Source of the DNA: Bacillus_BA fengqiuensis
GTDB lineage: Bacteria; Bacillota; Bacilli; Bacillales; Bacillaceae_H
NCBI GenBank assembly: GCA_030813035.1
Contig: JAUSTV010000008.1
Reading direction: 5' to 3' (one strand)
Length of the DNA: 64,000 nucleotides
Shown: one piece after another, positions 52,646 to 62,216 of the stretch
Numbering within the stretch: position 1 is the first letter of the stretch
Layout of the letters: each line of letters opens with the position of its first letter
Notes under the pieces: model-generated
Told to the model about the DNA's origin: nothing
The model's input: the letters and a program-made list of their open reading frames with translations, nothing else
The model's database searches: none
Program-made: the position numbers and the translations under genes

Positions 52646-53341
52646 TTAAACCACCCTTTTATGATTAAGCATCATTGATTGCTCCAAAGTACTTTTAATG
52701 AGACCTAAAAAATGCAGGGATTCTTCGTATTGCGCTTCTTTTATACAGACCTCATGTTTTGTTTCCGTCATGAGGCAGCAAAACTCTATCGAATCGGGCA
52801 ATTGGTTAAACGCGTGACGGCTGAACACGACCATTAGATGAACAAACGCGTTTCTCACCTCTTCGCTATCGTCCAGCATAATCTTTTTGATTTTATAAGA
52901 ATTAGCTGTCCACTCTCCTACATCAATCTCTACTGATAGATCAATCCCTAGTTCAGCTACTGCGACTCTGTATTTTTCATATAAAAAGAGCGGCGGCGTA
53001 ATGTGAGAACAGGCTCCCAGCTCTTGGAGCAAGTAATCCGTTACTTTAGCCAGTACCGTATAATAATGCATTTTTGATCGAAACAAGCGTACATTAATAC
53101 AGCTCCACTGATGCTCGATTAGCTTAAGGGTTGATAAAGCCGTTCTCTCTTGTACAGGCAATTGAAAATACTCTTTTAAAATCTGCTTTACAGCTGTTTT
53201 CACTGCCTTTTCCCAAGTGATGTGACGGTTCCTATTTTTATGTAATAGACACTCTTGAAGAAAAATATCGGGTGAATGCATAAATTGCTCGAGATGCTCA
53301 TTCGAGATGGTTTTCACGTTGACTTTTACGGACTCTAACAT
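52646..53341 (-). CDS. Hypothetical protein, 231 residues, Fur-box gene
   Basis: Soluble and mainly alpha-helical by composition; MLESVKVNVKTISNEHLEQF at the start, RHITWEKAVKTAVKQILKEY near 45, ELGIDLSVEIDVGEWT near 140. It has no metal motif, signal peptide or membrane span. The ATG at 53341 is preferred over a GTG at 53350. A Fur box lies about 20 nt upstream. A YkuO-like role beside the flavodoxin is only positional analogy; family not recognised. Confidence 0.7.
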   Translation of the reverse strand: MLESVKVNVKTISNEHLEQFMHSPDIFLQECLLHKNRNRHITWEKAVKTAVKQILKEYFQLPVQERTALSTLKLIEHQWSCINVRLFRSKMHYYTVLAKVTDYLLQELGACSHITPPLFLYEKYRVAVAELGIDLSVEIDVGEWTANSYKIKKIMLDDSEEVRNAFVHLMVVFSRHAFNQLPDSIEFCCLMTETKHEVCIKEAQYEESLHFLGLIKSTLEQSMMLNHKRVV

Positions 53342-53357
53342 TTTTATCACAACCTAT

Positions 53358-53376
53358 AACGATAATCATTCTCAAT
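53358..53376 (-). promoter_or_regulatory. Fur box
   Basis: On the minus strand TTGAGAATGATTATCGTTA, close to the 7-1-7 Fur consensus TGATAATNATTATCA, just upstream of the 231-residue gene. Confidence 0.75.
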
Positions 53377-53401
53377 ATATAACAAAAAAATAAAAACTCT
53401 T

Positions 53402-53683
53402 TTATGCTTCTTTTCTAATGATTTTTTGAATGGCACTCCATGAATGCTTAACAAAGTAAATGGGTTTCTCTTGCTTTTTGGCTTTCTCTTTGATTACTTT
53501 CGCCATATTATGATTGATAAAATCGGTAATGACTAAAATAAACTCTGTATGTTCCGGGATGTCCCTTTTAACCATGCTCGATTTCCTTCCATCCAGATGG
53601 ATGATATCTTTAAACCCTTCATTCTCTAAACGATTCGTAATATGTTTTAAACGATCTCCGCCCACTACCATTATTGAAGACAT
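53402..53683 (-). CDS. DUF2325 domain protein
   Basis: 93 residues from the ATG at 53683 (GAGGAGG upstream). MSSIMVVGGDRLKHITNRLE and FKDIIHLDGRKSSMVKRDIP, then VITDFINHNMAKVIKEKAKK match the DUF2325 Rossmann-like domain. Two Fur-like boxes 85-140 nt upstream suggest iron repression. It heads the cluster DUF2325 - unknown - flavodoxin. Function unknown. Confidence 0.82.
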   Translation of the reverse strand: MSSIMVVGGDRLKHITNRLENEGFKDIIHLDGRKSSMVKRDIPEHTEFILVITDFINHNMAKVIKEKAKKQEKPIYFVKHSWSAIQKIIRKEA

Positions 53684-53764
53684 AGTCTTCCTCCTCATTA
53701 TTTCTTTTTATTATTTATATCAAAGTTGTTTAAGTTCATTGATTATTTCTCTACTTTAAGAATA

Positions 53765-53820
53765 ATTGAGAATGATTCTCTTTGTCAATATTTAATTGAT
53801 AAAAATTCTCATTATCATTT
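53765..53820 (-). promoter_or_regulatory. Two Fur-like boxes upstream of the DUF2325 gene
   Basis: GAGAATGATTCTC (a perfect 13-bp palindrome, 53768-53780) and, about 30 nt away, AAATTCTCATTATCATTT, whose complement reads TGATAATGAGAAT. Both fit Fur half-sites. The rest of the 340-nt spacer up to 54023 has a weak hairpin (AAGAAAGT ... ACTTTCTT) and no gene. Confidence 0.65.
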
Positions 53821-54023
53821 ATGTAGCTTTGTTCTTTATTAAAGAACTTCTATTGTTAACAGGACTTTTCCCTTATATTTTCCGGGATAAACCGATGTAA
53901 ATGGGTCAAACTAAGAAAGTAAGTGTTTGGACAATACTATAGCTTTCCGCATAAGGTGTCCCCTGCATTGTATAGGTGCTAAGGACACTTTCTTCATGAA
54001 ATACATAGGGAGTTGGTGAATGC

Positions 54024-54221
54024 ATGAACCGTGACAGCTTAATTAATTCATTTAAAAGCGAAGTAAAGAAATCCGATCAGTTGACCTTCCCCATTTGTGT
54101 CGATTCCTTCACAAATCTCTGGCAATATGAATTCGGATCATTGGATGATCTGCCGAGCGAAATCGATGATATTATTGCCTACCGTGCTATCGAACTTGGA
54201 TTAATGGAAATGGATGAATGA
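54024..54221 (+). CDS. Small acidic conserved protein, 65 residues
   Basis: Soluble; MNRDSLINSFKSEVKKSDQL then PICVDSFTNLWQYEFGSLDD and an acidic helical end RAIELGLMEMDE. AGGGAGTTGG precedes the ATG. A terminator follows immediately. It looks like a real gene of a Bacillus-specific family I cannot name. Confidence 0.65.
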   Translation: MNRDSLINSFKSEVKKSDQLTFPICVDSFTNLWQYEFGSLDDLPSEIDDIIAYRAIELGLMEMDE

Positions 54222-54254
54222 AAAAAGGAGACCGTTGTGGTCTCCTTTTTTCAT
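54218..54254. terminator. Bidirectional terminator
   Basis: AAAAAAGGAGACC-GTTGT-GGTCTCCTTTTTT between the convergent 65-residue gene and the thioesterase gene. Confidence 0.9.
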
Positions 54255-54694
54255 TCCTTGATTCTTTTTTCACGTCGTTCTTTTGAGGAAGCATAAAGCT
54301 CCTTTTCTTGCTCTGTCTCAGGAATCACCTTTGGTACCGGTTGTGCATTTCCTGCCTCATCAAGAGCGACCATTGTCACAAAAGATGTAGTCGTTAATGT
54401 TTGCTCTCCATTTTTCAAATTCTCGCGGTATACATGTACATATACTTCCATCGACGTTTTTCCCGTCCCTGTCACAAACGATTCCAGCGTTAAAATATCC
54501 CCTACCTTAACAGGTGACAAAAAATTAACGGAGTCAATGGAAGCCGTCACTACAGTAGATCGAGAATGTTTCATCGCTGATATGGCTGCCACTTCATCAA
54601 TGTAAGCTAACACTTTTCCTCCAAAAATCGAACCTAAATGATTCGTATCAGGTGGAAAAACCAATCTCGTTTGAACCACTTTTGATTCGCTCAT
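54251..54694 (-). CDS. Acyl-CoA thioesterase (hotdog fold, YkhA-like)
   Basis: 147 residues from the ATG at 54694 (AAGGG upstream; a longer start at 54721 abuts its own site). RLVFPPDTNHLGSIFGGKVL and the acidic helix YIDEVAAISAMKHS are the hallmark of the BFIT/YkhA hexameric thioesterases that hydrolyse acyl-CoA. Directly downstream of nrdB, with which it may be co-transcribed. Confidence 0.92.
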   Translation of the reverse strand: MSESKVVQTRLVFPPDTNHLGSIFGGKVLAYIDEVAAISAMKHSRSTVVTASIDSVNFLSPVKVGDILTLESFVTGTGKTSMEVYVHVYRENLKNGEQTLTTTSFVTMVALDEAGNAQPVPKVIPETEQEKELYASSKERREKRIKE

Positions 54695-54727
54695 CGGTTT
54701 CCCTTGATGCACACTGTTCATCCTTCC

Positions 54728-57700
54728 TTACAGTTCATCAAACCCATTTACGTCTGATGCCTTTGTGTACTGCCTTGACTTTTGTTCAAAAAAGTCTGTT
54801 TTCCCCAGGTCTACTTCCTGATAAGCGATAATCCAGCGCAGCGGATTATGAATAGGCGCTTGCGGAAAAGCCATTCGGCCAAATCCGAGCTGATTGCAGC
54901 GTTTATTAGCCATATATTGAATATATTGCGTCAGTTCAGGCATCGTTATGCCGTCAAACTTTTCACCAATGACTTCCCTCGCCCATTCAATTTCCAGGCG
55001 TGCTGCTTCTTGGAATGTTTCGATCACAAATGTCTCTAATTCTGTCGTATTATATTGAGGATATTCATTCAATACCTCTTTAAAGATTTTCTCAAACAAA
55101 CCGACGTGAATCTGTTCATCGCGATTAATGTAATTGATCATCGTTGAACTGGCGAGCATTTTTTGATTTCTTGCCAAATTATAAAAGAATGCAAACCCGC
55201 TGTAGAAAAACAGTCCCTCTAGAATCATATCAAATACAATCGATTTTAAGAAGTTTTCTACCGTCGGTTCTTCAGCAAACTGCTTATAACCATTCGTCAC
55301 AAATTCATTTCGTTCTCGCAAGCTTTCCTCCGTACGCCAATATTCGAATACCTCATCCTGCTTCGTTTTCGAGACGAGACTCGATAACACGTACGAATAC
55401 GAGTGATTGTGAATAATTTCTTGCTGCGCCAGCATGATCATTAACGCATTAACGGATGAGTCAGTAATATAATCTGCTGCTTTTTTAGCATAATCAGACT
55501 GAATGCTGTCCAATAATGCCAATAATCCGATAATCTTTAAAAAGCTTTCCTGTTCTTGTTCGGTCAACAGCTGGAATTGCTTAATGTCTTGGCCCATATT
55601 AATTTCAAATGATTGCGATAGGTAAGACTTTGAGATTATCTCCATCTTTTCCCCCGCATCACACCGTACGTGCGAGTTTCCCCGCATACGGCGTTCTATC
55701 GTACCTTTATCTAATCAATAAGTTCCATGTTACTCATCCTACGATACTGATTAACTCTTTCAATTTGCTTTTCAGTTAGTTTTAATTGATTGATAAGCAA
55801 ATCGATTGTCTCGTTTTTAGAAGCGTGTATAAGTTTATGAACTTCCTTATGGATGATTCTTAAATTATCGAAGTTATCCGTACCTTGCAAAGATTTGGGC
55901 AAGAAGTGATGGCAATGTACTTCATAAGCTTTAAGGAATTTTCCTGTTATTTCGCATTTGCCATTTTTCATACTGTATCGGCTAATTCGATTATCTAAGA
56001 ATTCTATACTCGCTTCTGGTATGTTGCTTTTCATTAGCTTAAGTATTTCACCAATGACTTCGGTGTTTAATTCTTTGTATATGATATTTCTACCTTCATC
56101 GGTAAAAGGTGTAACTTTTTGAGTAAAACACATGTTGTTACTCGTTTTTATATCGGCTAATGGATAGAGATAAGCCCCACTTACTTTGTAAGTTATATAA
56201 TTAGTATTATAAAATCTTTTATAAGTTTTACTGGGTTTTCTCGGTTTACCTCTTATTGCAACATTTTTTAAACGGACAATTTGAGTATAGTATAGGTCAT
56301 AGGCTAAACGTGAGAACTCTTTACTTACATCTGTTGCTTTAGCAAAATATTGGTGTATACCTAAGACATAGCTATTGTAGTTATATGCGGTTTCGACCGA
56401 AGGCTGTTTTTGAACCTTTTTAATTTCATTTCTTAATCTATTTTTGATTTGTTCGGTCTTTTTCTTTTTAATACCGGTCATAGCAACAAATTTTTTCTTT
56501 TTCCTTTTAGCCCAAATCGTATATCCTAGGAATTCAGATTTTCTCTTTCGTAGGTTAATGATTTGAGACTTTTCAGGAGAAATATCTAGTTTTAACCTGT
56601 CTTTTAGATAGAGTCTTACAGCGTGAAACCACTTTTGAGCACTTTTCCAATCCTTGCAAAAGATTTTAAAATCATCTGCATACCTAACGATGTATCCCTC
56701 TTTGAGGTTGGTTGTTTTCAGTGCTCTTATTTTGGTCGCTTGGTTAAAATACTCTTTTCCAGATTTGAAGTATTCCCATTGTTTTGCTACCCATTGGTCT
56801 AAGTCATTTAGAACAATGTTAGAAAGCAATGGAGATATTATCCCGCCTTGTGGTGTACCTTTTTGGGGTTTACCTTCAGAATCTATTTCCGCTTTGAGCA
56901 TTTTCATGATCAGTTTTAAAACTTTTCTATCATGAATACCCATATTCCATAGTTGTTTCATTAACAGGGTGTGATTAACGTTATCAAAGAATCCTTTAAT
57001 ATCGATGTCGACCACATAATGAAACTTACTATGGTTTATTAGGTGCTGTGCTCTAGCTATAGCATGATGCGTACTTCTTAGTGGTCTGAATCCATAACTG
57101 TGATTGTAAAAGTATGCCTCTGCAATTGGTTCGAGTATTTGTTTAAACATTTGCTGTATTAATCTATCCTTGATACAGGGTATTCCTAGAGGTCTTTTGT
57201 CGCCGTTAGGTTTAGGAATATAAACTCTCCTAACCTTTTTAGGCTGATAGTTATTTAGCATTTGTCTTATTTTAGTTACCAATTCTTCACTATTTACAGT
57301 TTTGAGTTCATCAATCGTTTTCCCATCTGTTCCTGCTGTTTTTGAACCTGAATTTGATTTGATGATTCGATAAGCTAATAATATGTTTTCTTCACTGATG
57401 ATTAAGTCATATAATCTTGTAAATATTTCTTTATTACTAGCTCTTTCATGCAAATCAGTAAAGGTTTTAGTCATGTTGTAATAATCCCAGTATCGAAGAG
57501 TCGTCTGCATTGTGGCTCACCAACCTTTGTGAGTTCCCACGTTCTTACCTGACCGATGCAGTTAACATATTCGGAAAATTGATTTATATACGGTACGACT
57601 AGAGGCTGTTCCTCCATTTTCATTACGAAAACTTCATAGGTCGTGCCTCCGCTCTTACAGAGATAAATGCTTTTATTTTTAATTTATAGCAACCATCTAG

Positions 57701-58369
57701 GGAATAGCCCTTATTGCGATGTCCTCTGCTTTCCACGTTCCCCATATCCTAGCTATACATATAACCTTAGGTGCCATCTCTGAGCCTGTGGACCATATAC
57801 CGCCATTGTTCAGTATATCGAGTTTCCTAGGACACGATTGTACTCCTCGACAGTCCACCTAGCTTAAGCGCTAGATACAACTTTCGCTGTATTACTTCTC
57901 TAGACCCTTCCATTCGATGGTTCGTCAGTACCTCATGGAACATTCTCACCATAGCTATTTTGTAGCCTCCCGACGTATCATTAATCATACCTTTTCTTTT
58001 TAGTAAAAGATGGCTTTAGATTAACTTCCGCCGACTTCACCTAGCTTCACACACCTATCATCTATTCATGATAAATGCATGTAGGAGTATCAGAGGGAGA
58101 GTTTCAATGAACATGGACATATCATTCCTCTCCTCGGATATGGAGTTAAAGAATCAATGATTCCTCCTGTTTTTCCCTCTTATTTGAGGTTATACAGAAC
58201 GTGTCGCACGAGTCCAAAAATTTGAAAGCATCCGCTTATATTTCGGATAGGCCCATGAATAGCGAACATCATCCCAATTTAAAATATTGGAACTTCGTCC
58301 ATTTATAATGCTCGTGGCACGATTGGGCGCTTGCTCATCCATTAATGTTCGTTTTATTAACGTCGTCAT
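54728..58369 (-). CDS. nrdB: Ribonucleotide reductase small subunit, split by a group II intron
   Basis: Exon 1 is 58369-58210 and exon 2 is 55611-54728; joining them restores TTTTGGACTC+CATTTGAAATT, reading FWTPFEINMGQDIKQF, in a 347-codon frame. The diiron/radical residues are intact in exon 2: Asp in LLALLDSIQSDY, EIIHNHSY (Glu, His, radical Tyr) and NRDEQIH. It supplies the tyrosyl radical to the large subunit. The ATG at 58369 has AAAGGAG 8 nt upstream, 20 nt after nrdA. No nrdI gene adjoins, so I use nrdB; nrdF naming is possible. Confidence 0.92.
55612..58209 (-). mobile_element. Group II intron inside nrdB
   Basis: 2,598 nt on the minus strand. The 5' end reads GTGCGACACG (consensus GTGYG). 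Near the 3' end a domain V-like hairpin GCCGTATGCGGGGAAACTCG/CACGTACGG (about 55660-55692) is followed by a domain VI-like stem with a candidate branch A in TTACCTATCGCAAT, ending in AT. About 700 nt precede the internal ORF (domains I-IV). The maturase ORF is intact, so mobility and splicing are plausible. Confidence 0.92.
55711..57510 (-). CDS. ltrA: Group II intron-encoded reverse transcriptase/maturase
   Basis: 599 residues. Reverse transcriptase motifs: IPKPNGDKRPLGIPCIKDRL, YGFRPLRSTHHA, DIDIKGFFDNVNH, GTPQGGIISPLLSN and YADDFKIFC (catalytic YADD). A maturase (X) region follows (FLGYTIWAKRKKKKF onward), and a C-terminal HNH-type endonuclease (CEITGKFLKAYEVHCHHFLP, RIIHKEVHKLIH). Such proteins aid splicing and drive retrohoming. 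A weak AAAGGTTGGTGAG precedes the ATG. Uninterrupted. Confidence 0.95.
   Translation of the reverse strand: MQTTLRYWDYYNMTKTFTDLHERASNKEIFTRLYDLIISEENILLAYRIIKSNSGSKTAGTDGKTIDELKTVNSEELVTKIRQMLNNYQPKKVRRVYIPKPNGDKRPLGIPCIKDRLIQQMFKQILEPIAEAYFYNHSYGFRPLRSTHHAIARAQHLINHSKFHYVVDIDIKGFFDNVNHTLLMKQLWNMGIHDRKVLKLIMKMLKAEIDSEGKPQKGTPQGGIISPLLSNIVLNDLDQWVAKQWEYFKSGKEYFNQATKIRALKTTNLKEGYIVRYADDFKIFCKDWKSAQKWFHAVRLYLKDRLKLDISPEKSQIINLRKRKSEFLGYTIWAKRKKKKFVAMTGIKKKKTEQIKNRLRNEIKKVQKQPSVETAYNYNSYVLGIHQYFAKATDVSKEFSRLAYDLYYTQIVRLKNVAIRGKPRKPSKTYKRFYNTNYITYKVSGAYLYPLADIKTSNNMCFTQKVTPFTDEGRNIIYKELNTEVIGEILKLMKSNIPEASIEFLDNRISRYSMKNGKCEITGKFLKAYEVHCHHFLPKSLQGTDNFDNLRIIHKEVHKLIHASKNETIDLLINQLKLTEKQIERVNQYRRMSNMELID
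58210..58369 (-). other. nrdB: nrdB exon 1
   Basis: 160 nt encoding MTTLIKRTLMDEQAPNRATS through FWT plus the first base of a Pro codon. If unspliced, translation runs into the intron and stops after RATRSV, giving a 60-residue product. Confidence 0.9.
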
Positions 58370-58388
58370 CGTTTTTCTCTCCTTTAAT

Positions 58389-61300
58389 TTAACTATGGCA
58401 GCTTTCACATTCCTCAATAATTTCGCTTGATGTCGAACGAACATAATACGTCGTTTTCAACTTGTTTTTCCAAGCCATCATATGCAAATCCAATAGTTCC
58501 TTCGCTTTAATATCATTCCGGACATATAAGTTAAAAGAGATGGATTGGTCAATATGGCGCTGACGCTTCGCATTTTGTAAAATGCTCCATTTTTGATCAA
58601 TATGATAAGTAGATTTATAGTACCAATTCGTTTCGGCATTCAAATCTGGAGCGGTCACCGGAATTTTATAATTTTTCTTTTCCTCCGAATAAGCTTTGCG
58701 GAAAATCGGGTCGATACTGGCGGTTGAACCGGCAATAATTGATGTAGATGAATTGGGGGCGACTGCCATCAAATAGCCGTTGCGAATTCCATTTTTCTTC
58801 AAAGACATCTGCAGTTCTTTCCACTTTTCAGACTCATAGCCTCTTTTCTTGAAATAAGCACCCGTCTCCCAATCAGAGCCTTTAAATAAAGGATAAGCAC
58901 CTTTCTCCTTTGCTAATTCCATACTGGCTTGTATGCTCAAATAGGCAATTTTCTCATATAACTCATCACAATACTGAATGGCCTCTTCCGACTCCCAATT
59001 GATTTTCTTTAAAGCTAATAAGTGATGCCATCCGAATGTACCTCCGCCTACGGCTCTATATTTCTCGTTTGTCACCTTAGCTTGCAGAACTGGCAAATCG
59101 TTTAGATCAATAACATTATCCAGCATCCGAATTTGAATCTTTATTAACCGTTCTAATACATTTTCTGTAACAGATCTTGCTAAATTAATAGAAGATAAGT
59201 TACAAGTAACAAAATCTCCCGGCTCCTTTGTCACCACAATCTTTCCATCTTCTAATCGCTCTTCTGTTACTTTTGTTACACTCGTATTTTGAGCTATCTC
59301 CGAACACAAATTAGAGCCATAAATGATACCTGCATGCTTATTTGGGTTAGCCCGGTTCACCGTATCACGATAAAACATATACGGTGTTCCCGTTTCAAGC
59401 TGACTTTTCATAATGCCTTTAAAAATTTCGATAGCTGGCACTACATCCCACAGTAGCCCTCTTTCTCCAAACTTGCCTTTCTCAGCTGCATGAACACATT
59501 CCACATATTTAGTGCGGAAGCTGCCATTGCCTTCTTCTTCATCGTAGTAGTCTTCCAGGCTAAAGCCCAGTACTTTACGAATCGTATGAGGATCGAATAT
59601 ATACCACTCTTCACGGGCCTCTACTTTTTCCATGAATAAGTCTGGTATGCACACTCCTGTGAATAAATCATGAGTACGCTGACGTTCATCACCGTTGTTT
59701 AATCTTGTGTCCAAAAATGAGAAAATATCTTTATGCATCACATCCAGAAAAACAGCAATCGCTCCTTGCCTTTGACCTAACTGATCTACGCTAACCGCAG
59801 TATTGTTAAGCTGCTTCATCCATGGAATTCAAAATTGTTACTCTTCATCATAAAAATGAAGGGATAGGTCATTTCTGCCTACCTCTCTATGTCGCCATAG
59901 AGTTCAGACTATATCATTATCCAATTTTTTAATTTTCTTGAGTTTTGAGCCAAAGGGTATTTTTACTTTTGATTTATCGTAATTAGCAGGGTTTAAATCT
60001 TCCAAATGACGTTTTCTATGGCAATCAGCACAGAGGCAAACAAGATTCTCTAGCCTATTCGCTTCTGCACTATCTTCAAAGAAACGAAAAGGTGTAATAT
60101 GATGAACATCTAATTCCCTATCCAATTCTTTTTCAGAGATACCACAGTCTTGACAGCAATAACCATCTCTTGTTCTTGCTTTTCTTCTTTGGTTAGACCA
60201 ATCAGGACCGTAATATTTTGTTCCTCCTCCTATGAAATTTGGACTATTTTCACCTTTCATAAAATCTGATTCTCTGAAATAGGTGATCATACATTCGTCA
60301 CTGCAAAAATTCATTTTCCCTCTAATTCTCGATTTTCTTCTTTTTACATCTTTATTACAGTTTGTGCATTTAACAGTTACGGTTCCCCTTATTGATAGCA
60401 GCTTATCTCTACAAACAGTTGAACAAACCATTCTTTTTTCTGCATAACAAGGAAGAACTTTTTTCGTCTCTAGACAGACTTCACAAGTAAAAATTACTTT
60501 TTCTACTGAATTAATAGAGACCCCTCTCTTCCCTTCATCCGCACATTTTTTACTACAATATATTTTGTTTTTTATATTACCAGGAGTCCTTATTAACCTT
60601 TTTCCACACGATTCACACTCATACTCTTTTCCATTTCTCTGAGCTTCATTGCTACATTTTGGGCTACAGAATTTTTGTGTTGCTTTTCCTTTCTTGTAAG
60701 CATAAAATTCTTCACCACAAAAGCTACAGTTAAACGGGTGTTTCTTCCTTATATAATTTTTATCATATACCATTATCATCACCTCCCGTTTTTCTTCTAA
60801 ATATCTTTATAAAAATAGCCCTTTCCACTCAAGAAAAATTGGATAGGCGGCTCGGATTATAAAATTACTCTTATAACCACCTAGTCGTTGAACCTTCTTC
60901 CCAAATCATCTTGGGAAGCTTGGCTGCTGATTAACCGCAATCTCGGATTTTTAGGGGTCAATACGTCATTACTGCGTATCATCCTACCTTGATATACTCG
61001 GTCTTTCCAGCAGTTGACCGCCTTTTTATACAAACATCACTGCCTGCAGGCGCTATTCCTTAACGCCACTTGAAACTCCTTTAAACCCTTTAATATCACT
61101 TCCACGGCTTCTTACCTTGCCTAAATATGCTCCACATTACCTTCAATTAAGATCGCTACTCTTAACCCGCCTCTTTCGGCTGCTCTATGTCACCATAGAG
61201 ATGAGACTATATCACGATCTCCCTAGTAAAGAGACCCCTCGCGTTTCGAGTACCAATCGCTTGTACCCTACTCTACTCCCTTCCGTCACTAGACGTGGTT

Positions 61301-62195
61301 TCGATAGTCGTTCGGCTTTTATTAATCGATGGCGATTAAATTTAGCACGGTGATTGTCTTGCAAATATTTATTTACAAGGTTTTTCCCGTTTAGCGAGGT
61401 TATTCGATAGACGTTTCCGCCTAAAGGCACTGATTAGTTAATGCCTCCACCATTTTTACTAACAGTCGCAATATCTGTGTTGCTGTCATATATTCCTCTC
61501 AAACTATCATCGATCGTATCGATAAAACAGCTCGACAGCTGTCCATAGCTTTTGCCGGCATTCGCCAATGTCGGTGTCGCAACAGTCATGTATAAATTCG
61601 ACAAAGCCCAGTATGATTCTTTAATGAGCTCGATTCGTTTTTCCTTTGATTCTTTCATCATCAACGTCATGGCGATGATCAAAAATCGCTCTTGCGGCAG
61701 CTCATATACGTCTCCACTATGGGATGTGGCCAAGTAACGGTCCGCTAATGTCAACAACCCGATGTATGTAAACAGCTGGTCCCGCTCCGGAACGATGATT
61801 TGTTCAAGCTCTTCAATTTCTTCCTTCGAGTACTCTTGTAAAAGATTCTCGCTATAAATCCCTTTATTCGTTAACGTTTCAAGCAAGCCATACAAGGATC
61901 CGTATCTTTTACGAGCATCGTATCCTCTGGAAGCTGCGGCCTTCTTATAAAGCTGATCCAAATACACTTTCGCCGCTGCATATGTCCATCGCGGCTCTTC
62001 CATCGAAATTCTTTCCAGAGCCGATAATACTAGTAAATTGCTTACTTGTTCTTCCGTCATATCCTGCCGATGCAAAGCGGCTTGTCCTACCTTTTCTCTA
62101 TAGGATGAAAAATCCAATTCAGGAAAGGACCTCATTAAATCCTCTACATAGATGTTTATATAATCGTTAGCATGTGGTGCATACGTGTTCTCCAA
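58389..62195 (-). CDS. nrdA: Ribonucleotide reductase large subunit, split by two group I introns
   Basis: Three exons: 62195-61441, 61134-61063 (72 nt) and 59829-58389. Joined, they give 755 codons in frame and restore NGGGIGAYLGKVRSRGSDIK ... SSGVIPWMKQLNNT, as in class I NrdA/NrdE. Catalytic features: active-site Cys in LSSCFIDT (exon 1), NLCSEI and TCNLSSIN (exon 3), Tyr pair TTYYVRS and redox tail ECESC. No clear ATP-cone VxKRDG was seen. TTG start at 62195 with AAGGAGG 7 nt upstream. nrdB follows after 20 nt. Confidence 0.92.
59830..61062 (-). mobile_element. Group I intron 2 of nrdA, with HNH gene
   Basis: 1,233 nt. Starts after exonic GGCGT (U at the splice site) and ends in G. Core elements: TTAATCAGCAGCCAAGC (P4-P6 side), GGTTCAACGACTAGG (R element) and GATATAGTCTGAAC (S element). 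The HNH ORF lies between R and S, i.e. in the P8-side loop. Boundaries come from frame restoration. Confidence 0.92.
59904..60773 (-). CDS. Intron-encoded HNH endonuclease with tandem zinc-ribbon modules
   Basis: 289 residues. Four successive CxxC ... CxxxC pairs (CSFC/CSPKC, CESC/CSKKC, CEVC/CSTVC, CTNC/CSDEC) fill residues 10-165, followed by a Trp-rich linker (YYGPDWSNQRRKARTRDGYC) and the HNH site CCQDC, DVHHITPF, ENLVCLCADCHRKRH. The finger array probably binds DNA; the HNH domain should cut intron-less nrdA (inference). GGGAGG precedes the ATG at 60773. Confidence 0.9.
   Translation of the reverse strand: MVYDKNYIRKKHPFNCSFCGEEFYAYKKGKATQKFCSPKCSNEAQRNGKEYECESCGKRLIRTPGNIKNKIYCSKKCADEGKRGVSINSVEKVIFTCEVCLETKKVLPCYAEKRMVCSTVCRDKLLSIRGTVTVKCTNCNKDVKRRKSRIRGKMNFCSDECMITYFRESDFMKGENSPNFIGGGTKYYGPDWSNQRRKARTRDGYCCQDCGISEKELDRELDVHHITPFRFFEDSAEANRLENLVCLCADCHRKRHLEDLNPANYDKSKVKIPFGSKLKKIKKLDNDIV
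61063..61134 (-). other. nrdA: nrdA internal exon 2 (72 nt)
   Basis: Encodes GAYLGKVRSRGSDIKGFKG and VSSG, a conserved part of the large subunit near the catalytic barrel. It has partial codons at both ends (T at the left completing ATT; GT at the right completing GTA) and sits alone between the two group I introns. Confidence 0.9.
61135..61440 (-). mobile_element. Group I intron 1 of nrdA, without ORF
   Basis: 306 nt. Exon 1 ends GGCAT and the intron begins TAACTAATCAG; it ends ...GTAATG before TGGAGCATAT. Core pieces GCCGAACGACTATCG (R), GTCTAGTGACGG and GATATAGTCTC (S) fit a group I ribozyme. No ORF of its own, so it would depend on trans mobility or be immobile. Confidence 0.88.
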
Positions 62196-62216
62196 AACAT
62201 TCCCTCCTTTTTCAAA

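Noticed and set aside
58190..58444. An 84-codon independent gene at the start of nrdB
   Set aside because: Its middle is the nrdB N-terminus and its end is intron sequence; the upstream codons overlap the end of nrdA. It is exon 1 of nrdB, not a separate gene.
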